DNA of 64,000 bases from Sphingobium lactosutens. Lineage in GTDB: Bacteria; Pseudomonadota; Alphaproteobacteria; Sphingomonadales; Sphingomonadaceae. Below the pieces are notes generated by a model. That model made no database searches and was not told the DNA's origin. It saw only the letters and a list, made by a program, of their open reading frames with translations. The position numbers and the translations under genes are program-made. Below, one piece after another: positions 9,764-19,418 of this stretch (positions within the stretch are counted from its first letter, which is position 1; every line of letters begins with the position of its first letter). The stretch spans positions 1 through 64,000 of the forward strand of contig NZ_QJQX01000040.1 in the NCBI RefSeq assembly GCF_013393185.1, given 5' to 3'.

Positions 9764-10753
9764 TCAACCAACCTCGCTGAGGATCGCGGCATAATCCGCG
9801 GGATCGACATTGCTTCCCGACAGGACCACGACCACCGCATCTTCGCGCGTCGGCATCAGCCCGGCGAGAAGCGCCGCCAGCGCCACCGACCCGCCCGGCT
9901 CGACCACCAGCTTGAGCGTCGAAAAGGCAAAGCGCATCGCATCGCGCACTTGATCGTCGGTCACGACCAGCCCGCTCGTCACCAGCGCGTGGTTGATCGG
10001 AAAGGTCAAGGCGCCGGGACTTGGCGCCAGCAGCGCGTCGCATATGGACCGGGCGTCGGGTGCGACCGCTTCCCGCTGACCACTACGCAGCGATCGCGCG
10101 GTATCATCAAACCCTGCCGGTTCGACCGTGTGCATATCGACATGCGGCGCGCGCGCCTTCATCGCGGTGGCAATCCCGGCCGTCAACCCGCCACCGCCGC
10201 AACAGACGAGCAGTTGCGACACCTGTGCACCGGCTTGCGCCGCCTGATCGATGATCTCCAGCCCCGCCGTGCCCTGCCCCGCGATGATGAAGGGATCATC
10301 GAACGACGGCACCAGGGTCGCCCCTCGAGTCTGTGCCAGCTCGGTCGCGATCTCCTCGCGGCTTTCGGTCCGCCGGTCATAGGGCACCACTTCCGCGCCC
10401 AGCGCGCGCGTATTGGCGATCTTGATAGCGGGGGCGTCGGCGGGCATCACGATCGTTGCCGGCATCCCCAGCATCCGCGCCGCCGCTGCCACGCCCTGCG
10501 CATGATTCCCCGACGACCAGGCGACGACACCCGATGCCCGCTCGGCTGCATCCAGCCGCGCCAGCCGGTTATAGGCGCCGCGAAACTTGAACGACCCGGT
10601 ATGCTGCGCGCCCTCGAACTTTAGCAGCACGCGCCGCCCGCATCGTTCGTTCAACTGGGCATTTTCGAGCAGCGGCGTCCGCACCGCCGCCGGCGCGATG
10701 ATCCGCGCGGCGTCCAATATGTCGTCGATGGTGATGGCAGGAGCTTGTTTCAT
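9764..10753 (-). CDS. Threonine/serine dehydratase (PLP fold type II)
   Basis: 329-residue pyridoxal-phosphate enzyme that deaminates threonine or serine to the 2-oxo acid. The PLP lysine lies in GSFKFRGAYNRL (about 52-63). The phosphate-binding glycine loop is CCGGGGLTAG near residue 184. SSGNHAQGVA (about 80) is typical for the family. There is no C-terminal ACT-type regulatory domain, so it is the short catabolic-type enzyme rather than biosynthetic IlvA; serine racemase is a possible alternative. It is a single gene, flanked on both sides by members of a hairpin repeat family. Confidence 0.88.
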   Translation of the reverse strand: MKQAPAITIDDILDAARIIAPAAVRTPLLENAQLNERCGRRVLLKFEGAQHTGSFKFRGAYNRLARLDAAERASGVVAWSSGNHAQGVAAAARMLGMPATIVMPADAPAIKIANTRALGAEVVPYDRRTESREEIATELAQTRGATLVPSFDDPFIIAGQGTAGLEIIDQAAQAGAQVSQLLVCCGGGGLTAGIATAMKARAPHVDMHTVEPAGFDDTARSLRSGQREAVAPDARSICDALLAPSPGALTFPINHALVTSGLVVTDDQVRDAMRFAFSTLKLVVEPGGSVALAALLAGLMPTREDAVVVVLSGSNVDPADYAAILSEVG

Positions 10754-10763
10754 GCCTTCAGCT

Positions 10764-10810
10764 TAGAGCATTCTGATGTCGGCTGGAACAGCCGACGGCT
10801 CGCAGAATGC
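10764..10810. repeat. GAA-loop double-stem repeat element
   Basis: Layout: TAGAG, outer stem GCATTCT (10768-10774), inner hairpin GTCGGCTG-GAA-CAGCCGAC (10778-10796), spacer GGCTCGC, outer stem AGAATGC (10804-10810). The same layout with different stem sequences recurs at 53423-53480, so structure rather than sequence is shared. It lies just upstream of the dehydratase start. Confidence 0.75.
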
Positions 10811-10943
10811 GGTAATCAAAAGACAAATGAGGCGGAGGACGATACAATCTCATCGTTCACGGCGCTAGCATCGCCAAGGCAGCCGAGAAGCCGTTTCGCG
10901 TGCAGGCGATGGCCGGCATGGGATGCCCCATGCCGGCGGCGGC

Positions 10944-12308
10944 TCATTGCTCGCGGAAAGCGCGGTGGAAGCTATCGAACAGCGGCTGGAAGAGATATTG
11001 GAACAGCGACCGGCTGCCAAGGCTGATGAACACCTCTGCCGGCATGCCGGATACCAGCCTGACATCCTTCAAATCCCGCAGTTCCGATCCGTCTATCTCG
11101 ATTTCCACCTTGTAATAGAGCGTGCTCGTCGCCTCATCGAGCGTCGCGTCGGGGCTGACGTCGCGCACGACGCCATGCAGCAGCGGCAGCACGCGCGCCT
11201 TATAGGGGGTCAGCTTGACCTCCGCCCGAAGATCGTTGTGGACGACGTCGATATCATAGGCCTTGAGCCGCGCCGACACGATGATCTTCTCCTTGTTCGG
11301 CACGATGTCGAGCAGTGGCTGCCCGGCCCCCACGACGCCGCCCGGCGTCACCAGCCGCAGGTTCATCACCGTACCGTCAACAGGCGCGACGATCTGCTGG
11401 CGCTGCTTGATGTCCCGGCTGACGGCAAGCCGCTCGCGCGCATCTGCCAGGCTGACTTGAACCTCGCGCTGCTGGGCCGCCGTTTCCGTTGCCTGCTGGC
11501 CGCGGATCAGGGACATTTGCGCCGTCGTTTCACCGATCGTGTCCCGAATGCGGCCTAGGCTCCCGGTCAATTGCCCCTGCTGCCCCACCGTCGCGGCCTG
11601 CTGCCGCTGCAACGCCAGAAGCCGCGACTTGCGCTCCAGCCCTTCATTGACCAATGCGCTGACGCTCCTCATTTCCTCCGACAGAAGGCTGTTCTGGTCG
11701 CCCAGGGCGGCGACCTGCGACCGGGCGCCCGCCATGTCGGCATTGGCCTGGCCAAGACGCTGGTTAAGGACGGAAATCTGGTCGCCCAAAGCCCGCTTCC
11801 GCGTACGGAATACCGCATCGGAGGCGGCGATTACCGAACGGACTTCCGGGTCCGCGCGCTTGTCCAGCAACTCCTGCGGATAGGCGACCGCGCCTGCTCC
11901 GCTCAACTCCGCCGTCAGCCGCGCATCCTGCGCCAGCAAGGCATAATAGCTCGTCCGCATCGCCGCCTCGCGCGCCTGGCTCTGCGTGTCGTCCAGCAGG
12001 ACCAGCGGCTGCCCGGCGCGCACCTTCTGCCCCTCCCGCACCAGTATCTTGCGGATGATGCCCCCTTCCAGATGCTGTACCGTCTTGCGACCGCCGCCTT
12101 CCGCGCGCAGCGTGCCCGATGCGATCGCTGCGCTCTGAAGCGGCGCCAGCACCGCCCACAGCCCGAAGATAAGGACAAAGATCCCCAGCGCGATATAGGC
12201 GAACCGCAACGAATTGCCGACACGGGGGGCGTCCCGTTCGGCCAGCCAATGCACGTCGTGCAGTACGCGATCGATTTCTCTGCGATTCATGGAAAAGGGC
12301 AGATTCAT
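10944..12308 (-). CDS. HlyD-family type I secretion membrane fusion protein (PrsE-like)
   Basis: Periplasmic adaptor linking the inner-membrane ABC exporter to TolC. The ATG at 12308 has GAGG upstream and is preferred over the TTG at 12323 that overlaps the exporter stop; the product then has about 454 residues. One N-terminal membrane helix (AYIALGIFVLIFGLWAVLAPL) is followed by a lipoyl half-motif (VQHLEGGIIRKILVREGQ), long coiled coils (VLNQRLGQANADMAGARSQV) and the second lipoyl/beta-barrel half (IVAPVDGTVMNLRLVTPGGV). It ends SRSLFQYLFQPLFDSFHRAF, typical of PrsE/HlyD. It is the last gene of the regulator-exporter-adaptor operon. Confidence 0.92.
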   Translation of the reverse strand: MNLPFSMNRREIDRVLHDVHWLAERDAPRVGNSLRFAYIALGIFVLIFGLWAVLAPLQSAAIASGTLRAEGGGRKTVQHLEGGIIRKILVREGQKVRAGQPLVLLDDTQSQAREAAMRTSYYALLAQDARLTAELSGAGAVAYPQELLDKRADPEVRSVIAASDAVFRTRKRALGDQISVLNQRLGQANADMAGARSQVAALGDQNSLLSEEMRSVSALVNEGLERKSRLLALQRQQAATVGQQGQLTGSLGRIRDTIGETTAQMSLIRGQQATETAAQQREVQVSLADARERLAVSRDIKQRQQIVAPVDGTVMNLRLVTPGGVVGAGQPLLDIVPNKEKIIVSARLKAYDIDVVHNDLRAEVKLTPYKARVLPLLHGVVRDVSPDATLDEATSTLYYKVEIEIDGSELRDLKDVRLVSGMPAEVFISLGSRSLFQYLFQPLFDSFHRAFREQ

Positions 12309-12319
12309 GGCGGCAATCC

Positions 12320-14101
12320 TCAATTTTCCGGAACCATCGGGGCAGCATTCACGGGCGCGGTGTCACTTCCACCTATCCGCTTGGCGGGCGTCGGCGGCTT
12401 CTCTCCGCCCAGTTGCGCGATGACGTCGCGCGCATTACCGAAGTTCGTGACCCGACCGTCCATCATCACCAGGATCTTGTCGGCCAGACGGAGCAGGTTG
12501 GCGCGGTGGGACACGACGATCGTGGTGATGCCCTGCGCCTTCAGCTTGCCCAATGTAGACGCCAGCGCGGCATCCCCCTTGGTATCCAGGCTGGAATTGG
12601 GTTCGTCGAGCACGACGAGCTTGGGCATGCCGAACAGGGCGCGGGCGAGGCCGATGCGCTGGCGCTGTCCGCCGGACAGTTGCAAGGCCTGGTCGCCAAG
12701 CATGCAATCATATCCATTTTCCAGTTGAAGGATCATTTCGTGGCAGTCGGCCAGCTTCGCGGCGGCGACCACCTGATCATCCGACGCATCCATCCGAAAA
12801 CGCGCGATATTCTGGCGCACCGTGCCGGGAAGAAGTTCGATGTCCTGCGGCAGATAGCCGACATGCTGGCCAAAGTCCGAACGCTTCCATTCGAATGTGT
12901 CGGCGCCATCGAGCCGGACATGACCGCTGCTGGGCTTGAGCACGCCCACGATCATGCGGGACAACGTGGTCTTGCCGGACGCCGATGGCCCTACCACCGC
13001 CAGCAATGTGCCGGGGGCGATCTGGAAATCCACCCCGCGCAGGATCGCGCCCTTCATGCCCGGCGGTACGAAGGTCAGCCGCGACACGGAGATCGCGCCG
13101 GTCGGCCGCGGCAAGGTCATCTCCGACGGCCGGACGCGCGGAATGTCGCACAGTTGCGAAATGCGGGTGAAGCTGTGGCGTGCCAGCACGAGTTGCTTCC
13201 AATAGCTCATGGAAGCCTCGATCGGGGCCAGCAGGCGCGCGACGATGATCGATCCGGCGATCATCGCGCCGCCGGTCAGTTGCAGGTCGAGGATCAGGAG
13301 CGCGCCACAGCCAAGCAGCAGCACCTGTATGCCGTTCCGCACGAACTTGGTGACGGCCACGAACTTGATCGACCGTTGCTGCGTCTCGTCGACCGCGTCC
13401 GTCTCGTCCATCATGCCGGTAGACCAATGGGCGATCGTCCGGTCGGCCATGCCCATCGCATCGATCACCTCGCTGTTGCGGACGAGGCTTTCGGCATAGG
13501 CCAGGTTGGCGCTCGCCAGCGATTGGGTATGGCGGATGGACGAACGGGTCGCGCGCTCGTTGAAATAGGTAAGGCCGAACAAGGTCACTGCGCCGATCGT
13601 CGCGATCACGCCGAACCATGGATGCAGCAGGAAGATGACGGCCAGATATAAAGGCACCCACAGCATGTCGACGACATTGAATAATGTCGGCGTGGACAGG
13701 AAATTCTTGACCTGGTTCAGTTCGCGCAAGGCCTCCAGCCGCATATGGGGCATGGTCAGCCTCAGTTCGAGCGATCGCGCCAGCAGGATGGGACTCATCG
13801 TCTGGGCGAACCATGTGCCGATCCGATTGGCGACCTGCTGCCGTACCGCTTCCAGACAGGCGCTGAGGATGATCGCGAACATGACCGCCAAAGTCAGGAA
13901 ATAGAGCGTGTCCTTGCTCTGACTGCCCAGAACCCGGTCATAGACCTGCATCATGTACAGCGAAATAGACAATGCCATCAGGTTGATGATGCCGCTGAAT
14001 ATGACCAGCCTGACGGCCAGGCCGCGGTGCGGCTTCAGTATAGCTGTCAAAGCCGAAGCCTGTTGAAATCGCTGGAGGTTCCAACCTTTGCCTGACGCCA
14101 T
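12320..14101 (-). CDS. Type I secretion ABC permease/ATPase (PrsD-like)
   Basis: 593-residue fused permease-ATPase that recognises the C-terminal signal of RTX substrates. Six membrane helices span roughly residues 30-310. The ATPase has Walker A GPSASGKTTLSRMI (about 365), signature LSGGQRQRIGLARALF (about 470), Walker B KLVVLDEPNSSLD and switch His in VVSHRANLLR. There is no N-terminal C39 peptidase-like domain, so it belongs to the PrtD/PrsD subgroup. AGGAG lies 7 bases before the ATG. It starts 9 bases after the regulator stop. The likely substrate is the RTX protein at 17173. Confidence 0.94.
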   Translation of the reverse strand: MASGKGWNLQRFQQASALTAILKPHRGLAVRLVIFSGIINLMALSISLYMMQVYDRVLGSQSKDTLYFLTLAVMFAIILSACLEAVRQQVANRIGTWFAQTMSPILLARSLELRLTMPHMRLEALRELNQVKNFLSTPTLFNVVDMLWVPLYLAVIFLLHPWFGVIATIGAVTLFGLTYFNERATRSSIRHTQSLASANLAYAESLVRNSEVIDAMGMADRTIAHWSTGMMDETDAVDETQQRSIKFVAVTKFVRNGIQVLLLGCGALLILDLQLTGGAMIAGSIIVARLLAPIEASMSYWKQLVLARHSFTRISQLCDIPRVRPSEMTLPRPTGAISVSRLTFVPPGMKGAILRGVDFQIAPGTLLAVVGPSASGKTTLSRMIVGVLKPSSGHVRLDGADTFEWKRSDFGQHVGYLPQDIELLPGTVRQNIARFRMDASDDQVVAAAKLADCHEMILQLENGYDCMLGDQALQLSGGQRQRIGLARALFGMPKLVVLDEPNSSLDTKGDAALASTLGKLKAQGITTIVVSHRANLLRLADKILVMMDGRVTNFGNARDVIAQLGGEKPPTPAKRIGGSDTAPVNAAPMVPEN

Positions 14102-14110
14102 GATATGCTC

Positions 14111-15307
14111 CTATCGTGCGGACGCGGAAGGACGCTGCCGGATCGGCGGCACCAGCCTCGAAATCAGCCCCGCCAGATCCATCTGGCGATGCACTCCGAG
14201 CTTGGCCCGAACCCTTTTCAGGTAGGTCCGCGCGGTTTCGTCGGACACGCCGGTGTCCGTCGCGGCTTCGCTCAGGCTGTTGGCGCGCAGGAAGCTGTTC
14301 AGGAAGCGCTGTTCCGAAGGCAGCAGGCCCAACGCGCTGAGAAGTTCGGCGGACGCATCGGTGCGCGCGGGCGCATGGATCAGCACCATGGCGCAACGGG
14401 AAGTTTCATCGCGAAAGCGCGAAACGGCCGGGACGATGAACGCGAGGCGCCATTCGCCATCTTCATTGTCGAGGCGCAGGACCGCATCCGTCGGAACAAT
14501 CTCCCCGATCGTCGCCACACCCCGCACCGCGTTCCTGAACGGTTTGCTGTGCGCGGGATTGGTGCAGCCGATCGTCCCATCGCTTCCCTGGACCAGCCAT
14601 TTGCGCTCATCGAGCATTTTGCGCGCGGCATCGTTGCAAAAGATCGGGCGCCCGTTCGCATCGACCAGCATCGTCGCCATGCTGACCTTGTCGAACATCG
14701 CTTCGAGTTGGGCGGCGCGGCGCTCTTCATGCCGTGCCGCGACGAAGGCGCCGGCGGATTGCATGAACAGAGGCAGCACCCGACTGATCGATTGCCGACA
14801 TTCCGGGCTGAATGCGCCATCCGCGGGGCTGCGGAAGAGGAGCGCCTGCATCCGGGCGTCGGGTTCGACATGACGCGCCACCGCCATATGGTCGAACCGA
14901 TCGAGCAATCGCGCCATTTCATCATGGCACGGCGCCCGGCCGGCCACTATTCTGGTGACAGGCGCCTGTTCCGAAACACGCGATTGCCAGAAGCTGATGG
15001 TCGCCTCCCGCTCCCACAGATGTTCGGCATAAGCAATCAGGGACTGAGCTTGCTGGCGATCAGTCCTTACGGCTTCAAAGCCGACGATGAAGGCCTGCCG
15101 CCCCACAACGCCGGAATCGCGAGCGTAGGAGATGATGGCGCCCGTGACCCCTTGGGTTTTCAGGAAGGCCCGCCAGCCAAGATCAGCGTCGAAAAACAAA
15201 CCCGGCAGAATCACGGGATTGGCCGGGACGTTTATAAGCTGCTGAGGATCCAGGTGAATGCCAGCCGGTCTGCTAGACCGATCCGATAACGAATCTGAAA
15301 TGGTCAC
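14111..15307 (-). CDS. LuxR-family transcriptional regulator with PAS-like sensor domain
   Basis: 398 residues from the GTG at 15307, which has GGAG upstream; a TTG at 15322 is an alternative start. The N-terminal 180 residues have no recognised fold. A PAS-like module follows (FDKVSMATMLVDANGRPIFC, about 210-300). The C-terminus is a LuxR helix-turn-helix: LLPSEQRFLNSFLRANSLSE, then ETARTYLKRVRAKLGVHRQM. It is the first gene of the exporter operon and faces tolC across a 336-base promoter region, so it probably controls the secretion cassette in response to a small signal. The ligand is unknown. Confidence 0.88.
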   Translation of the reverse strand: MTISDSLSDRSSRPAGIHLDPQQLINVPANPVILPGLFFDADLGWRAFLKTQGVTGAIISYARDSGVVGRQAFIVGFEAVRTDRQQAQSLIAYAEHLWEREATISFWQSRVSEQAPVTRIVAGRAPCHDEMARLLDRFDHMAVARHVEPDARMQALLFRSPADGAFSPECRQSISRVLPLFMQSAGAFVAARHEERRAAQLEAMFDKVSMATMLVDANGRPIFCNDAARKMLDERKWLVQGSDGTIGCTNPAHSKPFRNAVRGVATIGEIVPTDAVLRLDNEDGEWRLAFIVPAVSRFRDETSRCAMVLIHAPARTDASAELLSALGLLPSEQRFLNSFLRANSLSEAATDTGVSDETARTYLKRVRAKLGVHRQMDLAGLISRLVPPIRQRPSASAR

Positions 15308-15643
15308 GGCATCTTTCTCCAAACATCATATTATTGTGCGCACCGGAAGAACAACTGGTCCCGTGACGGGAGCATGATCATCCAAATTGCTGTTTTTCAT
15401 AATGTTAAGCGAATTATGTTGCGGCGCAATAAAGTCTGTGTTCTGTTCTTCCAACACGCCGTAACGCCAGCGACCTAAACTGATTCCTCTCCATCGTTAA
15501 TTGGCACGTGTAAGTAATAATTTACGATGGCGATCCGTCCATTACTCAGAAAGATATCCCCATTTGGGTATGTTCACTTTGTAAATTCCGGCGGTATCCC
15601 TCTCTCTTAGGACATGTCGTCCGAAAAATTGGGGGAGGAAACC
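15308..15643. promoter_or_regulatory. Divergent promoter region between the regulator and tolC
   Basis: 336 non-coding bases, noticeably AT-richer than the surrounding genes (for example the runs around 15385-15420 and 15495-15525). An interrupted palindrome, ATCCCCA-TT-TGGGTAT (15556-15571), lies about 75 bases before the tolC start and is the best candidate operator for the adjacent LuxR-type regulator. I cannot place -35/-10 boxes with confidence. Confidence 0.5.
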
Positions 15644-16987
15644 ATGCGGACGGGGGCGAAGTCATCAGGCGCGATTCGGTATCTGTTAGCCGCCATGGCG
15701 ATCGGTTCTTCATCGATCGGACTGACGGCCTATGCCCAGACGATGGATATGGCGGCGCTCGCGTCGCGGGTCGTTGAAACCAATCCCGAAATCGAAGCGC
15801 AGCGCGGCGCCGTCCGCGTGCTGGAAGCGCGCGTCAAAGCCGCGCGCAGCGGCTATTTTCCGAGTGTCGAGGCCAATGGCCTCTACCAGCACCGGCGACT
15901 GAATATCCATGGCGGACCGGGGGACGATAATTTCAATGCTGCCCAAGGCAGTGTCGAGGCCCGCCTGCGCGTCTATGACGGCTTGCGAACGATGAACTCC
16001 GTCCAGGTCGCACGCCAGGAACTGGAGGCCGGCCAGGCCAATCTCGACGGCACGATCAGCGACGTCCTGCTCCAGTTGTTGCAGACCTCCGCCGATGTCC
16101 GGCGCGACCGGCAGATTCGCCATTATGCACAGCTTCAGAACGACGCGATCGCTCAGCAATTGTCGGGCACGAGCCGGCGCCTCCAATTTGGCGAGGCGAC
16201 TCGCACGGATGAAAGCCAGGCCAAGGCCCGACTCGCCACATCACGCACCGGAATCCTTTCGGCAGACGAGGACCTGCAGGTCAGCACCAGCGCCTTCGAG
16301 GCGGTCAGCGGCCAGCCGGCAAGCGAGGTTCCCGAATTGCCGTCGCTCGCCCCCCTGCCCCCCACATTGGAGGATGCGGTCGACACGGCCCTGCAACATA
16401 ATCAGGCGTTGATTTCAGCCAAGAATTCGGCCGAGGCGGCTGAGCAAGGCATTGATTTTGCCAAGGGCGCACTGGCGCCGCAGGTCGATGCCATTGCCGG
16501 CTATGAATATCTTGCCGGGGGCGTCACCAACCTGATTACGGGCCGATTGCCCGACGATCGTTCGGCAACCTATGCAGGCGTATCCTTGCGCGTGCCGATC
16601 TTCCAGCGCGGCAGCGAATATGCCGAGATCGGACGATCCAAGGCTCTGTATGGCCAGAGAATGGCGCAGGTCGCCTTCGCGCAGCGCAGGGTGGTCGACG
16701 ATGTCACATCGGCATGGGCACGGTGGAAGGCGGCCGCGGCCACGATCGACGCGGCGCGAGAGGCTGTGCTGGCGAACGAGCAGGCCGCCGACGGAGTCGC
16801 CAAGGAAGCAATTGGCGGGTCACGGACCACGCTGGACGTCCTCGATGCGCAAAACGAGCTGCTGAATGCACGCGTGTCGCTGGAGCGGGCCATGCGGAAC
16901 GAATTCGTCGCCCGCGCAACCGTTCTTGCGGCTATCGGCCAAATGGGTATGCCGGCCATTGGCCCCCGTGGCCAGAGTGGGAATTGA
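15644..16987 (+). CDS. TolC-family outer membrane channel protein
   Basis: 447 residues from the ATG at 15644, chosen because GGGAGG lies just before it; an in-frame ATG 10 codons earlier has no such site. The signal peptide ends near LTAYAQT. The body is two TolC repeats of helical barrel and strands, with DMAALASRVVETNPEIEAQR opening the first and LEDAVDTALQHNQALISAKN the second. IGGSRTTLDVLDAQNELLNA near the C-terminus is the family hallmark. It should supply the outer-membrane exit for the divergently encoded ABC/HlyD exporter. The RTX gene follows 185 bases downstream in the same direction. Confidence 0.93.
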   Translation: MRTGAKSSGAIRYLLAAMAIGSSSIGLTAYAQTMDMAALASRVVETNPEIEAQRGAVRVLEARVKAARSGYFPSVEANGLYQHRRLNIHGGPGDDNFNAAQGSVEARLRVYDGLRTMNSVQVARQELEAGQANLDGTISDVLLQLLQTSADVRRDRQIRHYAQLQNDAIAQQLSGTSRRLQFGEATRTDESQAKARLATSRTGILSADEDLQVSTSAFEAVSGQPASEVPELPSLAPLPPTLEDAVDTALQHNQALISAKNSAEAAEQGIDFAKGALAPQVDAIAGYEYLAGGVTNLITGRLPDDRSATYAGVSLRVPIFQRGSEYAEIGRSKALYGQRMAQVAFAQRRVVDDVTSAWARWKAAAATIDAAREAVLANEQAADGVAKEAIGGSRTTLDVLDAQNELLNARVSLERAMRNEFVARATVLAAIGQMGMPAIGPRGQSGN

Positions 16988-17172
16988 ACGTGCCCATGTC
17001 CCCCGCTGAGGACGCCATTTCGATTTTGTCCGGTCGGTGTCCCCCGGCAGGGATATAGGGGGCCATCATCCTTCCATAGCCTCACATGCATGACGGCAGT
17101 TCGCAGTCATTCCGGGGGGAGAGGCAGCCTTGGGGCATCCTGTCATCCGGATAATTAGCAGAGGATGAAAAA

Positions 17173-19392
17173 ATGGTAGCTCCAACTGGACCCAAAGCCG
17201 CGACCAATCGCGCGCAGGTTCTCGGAACCAACGCAGTCGACACCATCGACCTGATGACGGTCACGTCCACCGCGACCCTTCCCTACAATGCGCGCGCAAG
17301 CGGCGGGAACGACCGAGTCTTTGGCAACAATCTCGACAACGACCTGTATGGCGATGCCGGAAACGACGCCCTCGTTGGCCGCAAGGGCAATGATCGCATC
17401 GAAGGCGGCACCGGAAATGACGTCCTTGTCGGCGACAATGCCAATGTCGTCGTTACCGGTCCCGGCAGCGCCACCTACACTGGCCGGAATGAAGCCGGAG
17501 ATGGCAACGATACGCTGCTTGGCGGCTCGGGCAACGACACGGCCTGGGGCGGTGGCGGAAATGATTTCATCCATGGCGGCTCGGGCAATGATACGCTGAA
17601 TGGCCAGAATGGCGACGACAAGGTCGTGGGCGGCAGCGGCGATGACCGGATCACCGGCGGCGACGGCAATGACGATCTGTTCGGCCAATCCAACAATGAC
17701 ACGATCAGCGGCGGCGCGGGCAGTGATTATGTCGAAGGCGGCGGCGGCATGGATCTCGTAAACGGCGACGATGGCGACGACATTCTCTTCGGCGACAATG
17801 GCCACAGCCTGGGCAAGACCACCTCGGTCAATATGGGAACCGGAAACGGCACGAACACGGTTGGCGGCCGCGAAAGCAATCCCGACTATGCCTATAACGT
17901 CCATGGCGCATATGACACCGAACAGGGTGATGCAGACACCATCAATGGCGGCTCGGGCAACGACCAGGCCTATGGCCAGGGTGGCGACGACGTCATCAAC
18001 GGCCAATCCGGGGACGACCTGCTGTTCGGCGATGCCGGCGACGACCTCATCAACGGCGGCATTGGCGACGACCAGCTCGACGGCGGCGAAGGCGACGACG
18101 CCCTCAATGGCGACGATGGCGAGGATGAAATCGACGGCGATGCCGGCGAGGACGTGATCCGCGGCGGCGCCGGCAATGACTTCGTCCAGGGCGGCGCGGA
18201 CAATGACGATATCGGCGGCGGCCTGGGCAATGACGTGCTGAACGGCAATGACGGCAACGACCTTGTCAACGGCGATGATGGCAATGACACCATCTGGGGC
18301 CAGACAGGTGATGACAACCTGAACGGCGGTGCGGGCGACGACGTCATCCGCGGCAATGGCGACACCTTCACCGACCCCGTCGATCCGGACGACATCTTTA
18401 CCGACAATGATGTCATCAGCGGTGGCGACGGCAACGACACGGTTAACGGCGATGAAGGCGACGACGTCATCAACGGCGATGCCGGAAACGACACCCTGTC
18501 GGGCGACGACGGCAATGACGTGGTGTCCGGCGGGCTTGGAAACGACTCCGTTTATGGCAATGACGGCAACGACGTCCTCTATGGCAATGACGGTGACGAC
18601 TATATCCAGGGCGGCAATGGCGGCGACACCATCTATGGCGGGACCGGCAACGACTGGATCAACGGCAATAACGGCAACGACCTGATCTATGGCGAAGATG
18701 GCGCCGATAACATCGCCGGCGATCTGGGCAATGACACCATCTATGGCGGCAATGGAAATGACAGCATTTCCGGCGACGATCGTTACGATGGCATCGGCGT
18801 ACCGGGCGGTGGCAACGACTCGCTCTATGGCCAGGCCGGCGACGACTTCATCCAGGGCGGCGCAGGCAATGACCGGATCGATGGCGGCACCGATAATGAC
18901 ACGCTGTTCGGCGATACCGGCGACGACACCATCCTCGGCGGCACCGGCAACGACTATATCGAAGGTGAATCCGGCAACGACGACATCTATGGTGGCCAGG
19001 GGGACGACACCCTCTCTGGCGGATCCGGCAAGGATGTCTTCAACTATGATGAGCGCGGCGTGAGTGCGGGCTATGGCGACGACACCATCGAATCGCCGGT
19101 CGGCGATCGGGACTTCAGCCTCGCCAACCGCGATACCCTGCGGTACGACGTCGATGCCGGGTTCGATCCCGACAGCGACCTGACGATCACCACGGGTGAC
19201 TGGGACGGCGACGCAGATGCGCTCGACGTCTTGATCGTCGGCGCCAACGGTTCGGTTCTCCTCGAAGATTTCTGGGAAGGCGCGGACTCGTTCAACACCG
19301 ATCTGGCTGAAAATGGCTTCTATGACAATGCAAGCGCCATGAACAGCTACAGCCAGGGCAATGCAACCTACGACATGCTTATCTTTGTCTGA
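17173..19392 (+). CDS. RTX (hemolysin-type calcium-binding) repeat protein, type I secretion substrate
   Basis: 739-residue acidic protein made almost entirely of GGxGxDxUx nonapeptides from about residue 45 to 620, such as GGSGNDTLNGQNGDD and GNDGNDVLYGNDGDD. These fold into calcium-bound beta-rolls outside the cell. Interruptions occur near residues 95-110, 215-250 and 395-415. There is no signal peptide and no protease, lipase or toxin domain. The last 100 residues are non-repetitive and end in hydrophobic residues (YDMLIFV), as expected for a type I secretion signal. It sits beside the complete exporter. A structural matrix, adhesin or S-layer-like role is inferred. Confidence 0.93.
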   Translation: MVAPTGPKAATNRAQVLGTNAVDTIDLMTVTSTATLPYNARASGGNDRVFGNNLDNDLYGDAGNDALVGRKGNDRIEGGTGNDVLVGDNANVVVTGPGSATYTGRNEAGDGNDTLLGGSGNDTAWGGGGNDFIHGGSGNDTLNGQNGDDKVVGGSGDDRITGGDGNDDLFGQSNNDTISGGAGSDYVEGGGGMDLVNGDDGDDILFGDNGHSLGKTTSVNMGTGNGTNTVGGRESNPDYAYNVHGAYDTEQGDADTINGGSGNDQAYGQGGDDVINGQSGDDLLFGDAGDDLINGGIGDDQLDGGEGDDALNGDDGEDEIDGDAGEDVIRGGAGNDFVQGGADNDDIGGGLGNDVLNGNDGNDLVNGDDGNDTIWGQTGDDNLNGGAGDDVIRGNGDTFTDPVDPDDIFTDNDVISGGDGNDTVNGDEGDDVINGDAGNDTLSGDDGNDVVSGGLGNDSVYGNDGNDVLYGNDGDDYIQGGNGGDTIYGGTGNDWINGNNGNDLIYGEDGADNIAGDLGNDTIYGGNGNDSISGDDRYDGIGVPGGGNDSLYGQAGDDFIQGGAGNDRIDGGTDNDTLFGDTGDDTILGGTGNDYIEGESGNDDIYGGQGDDTLSGGSGKDVFNYDERGVSAGYGDDTIESPVGDRDFSLANRDTLRYDVDAGFDPDSDLTITTGDWDGDADALDVLIVGANGSVLLEDFWEGADSFNTDLAENGFYDNASAMNSYSQGNATYDMLIFV

Positions 19393-19418
19393 GGAAATAA
19401 CGATGTTCGTTGACCAAT

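Noticed and set aside
17300-19060. DNA-level repeats resembling a repeat array or CRISPR
   Set aside because: The units are 27-base degenerate codons for RTX nonapeptides in one continuous frame; there are no spacers and no cas genes.
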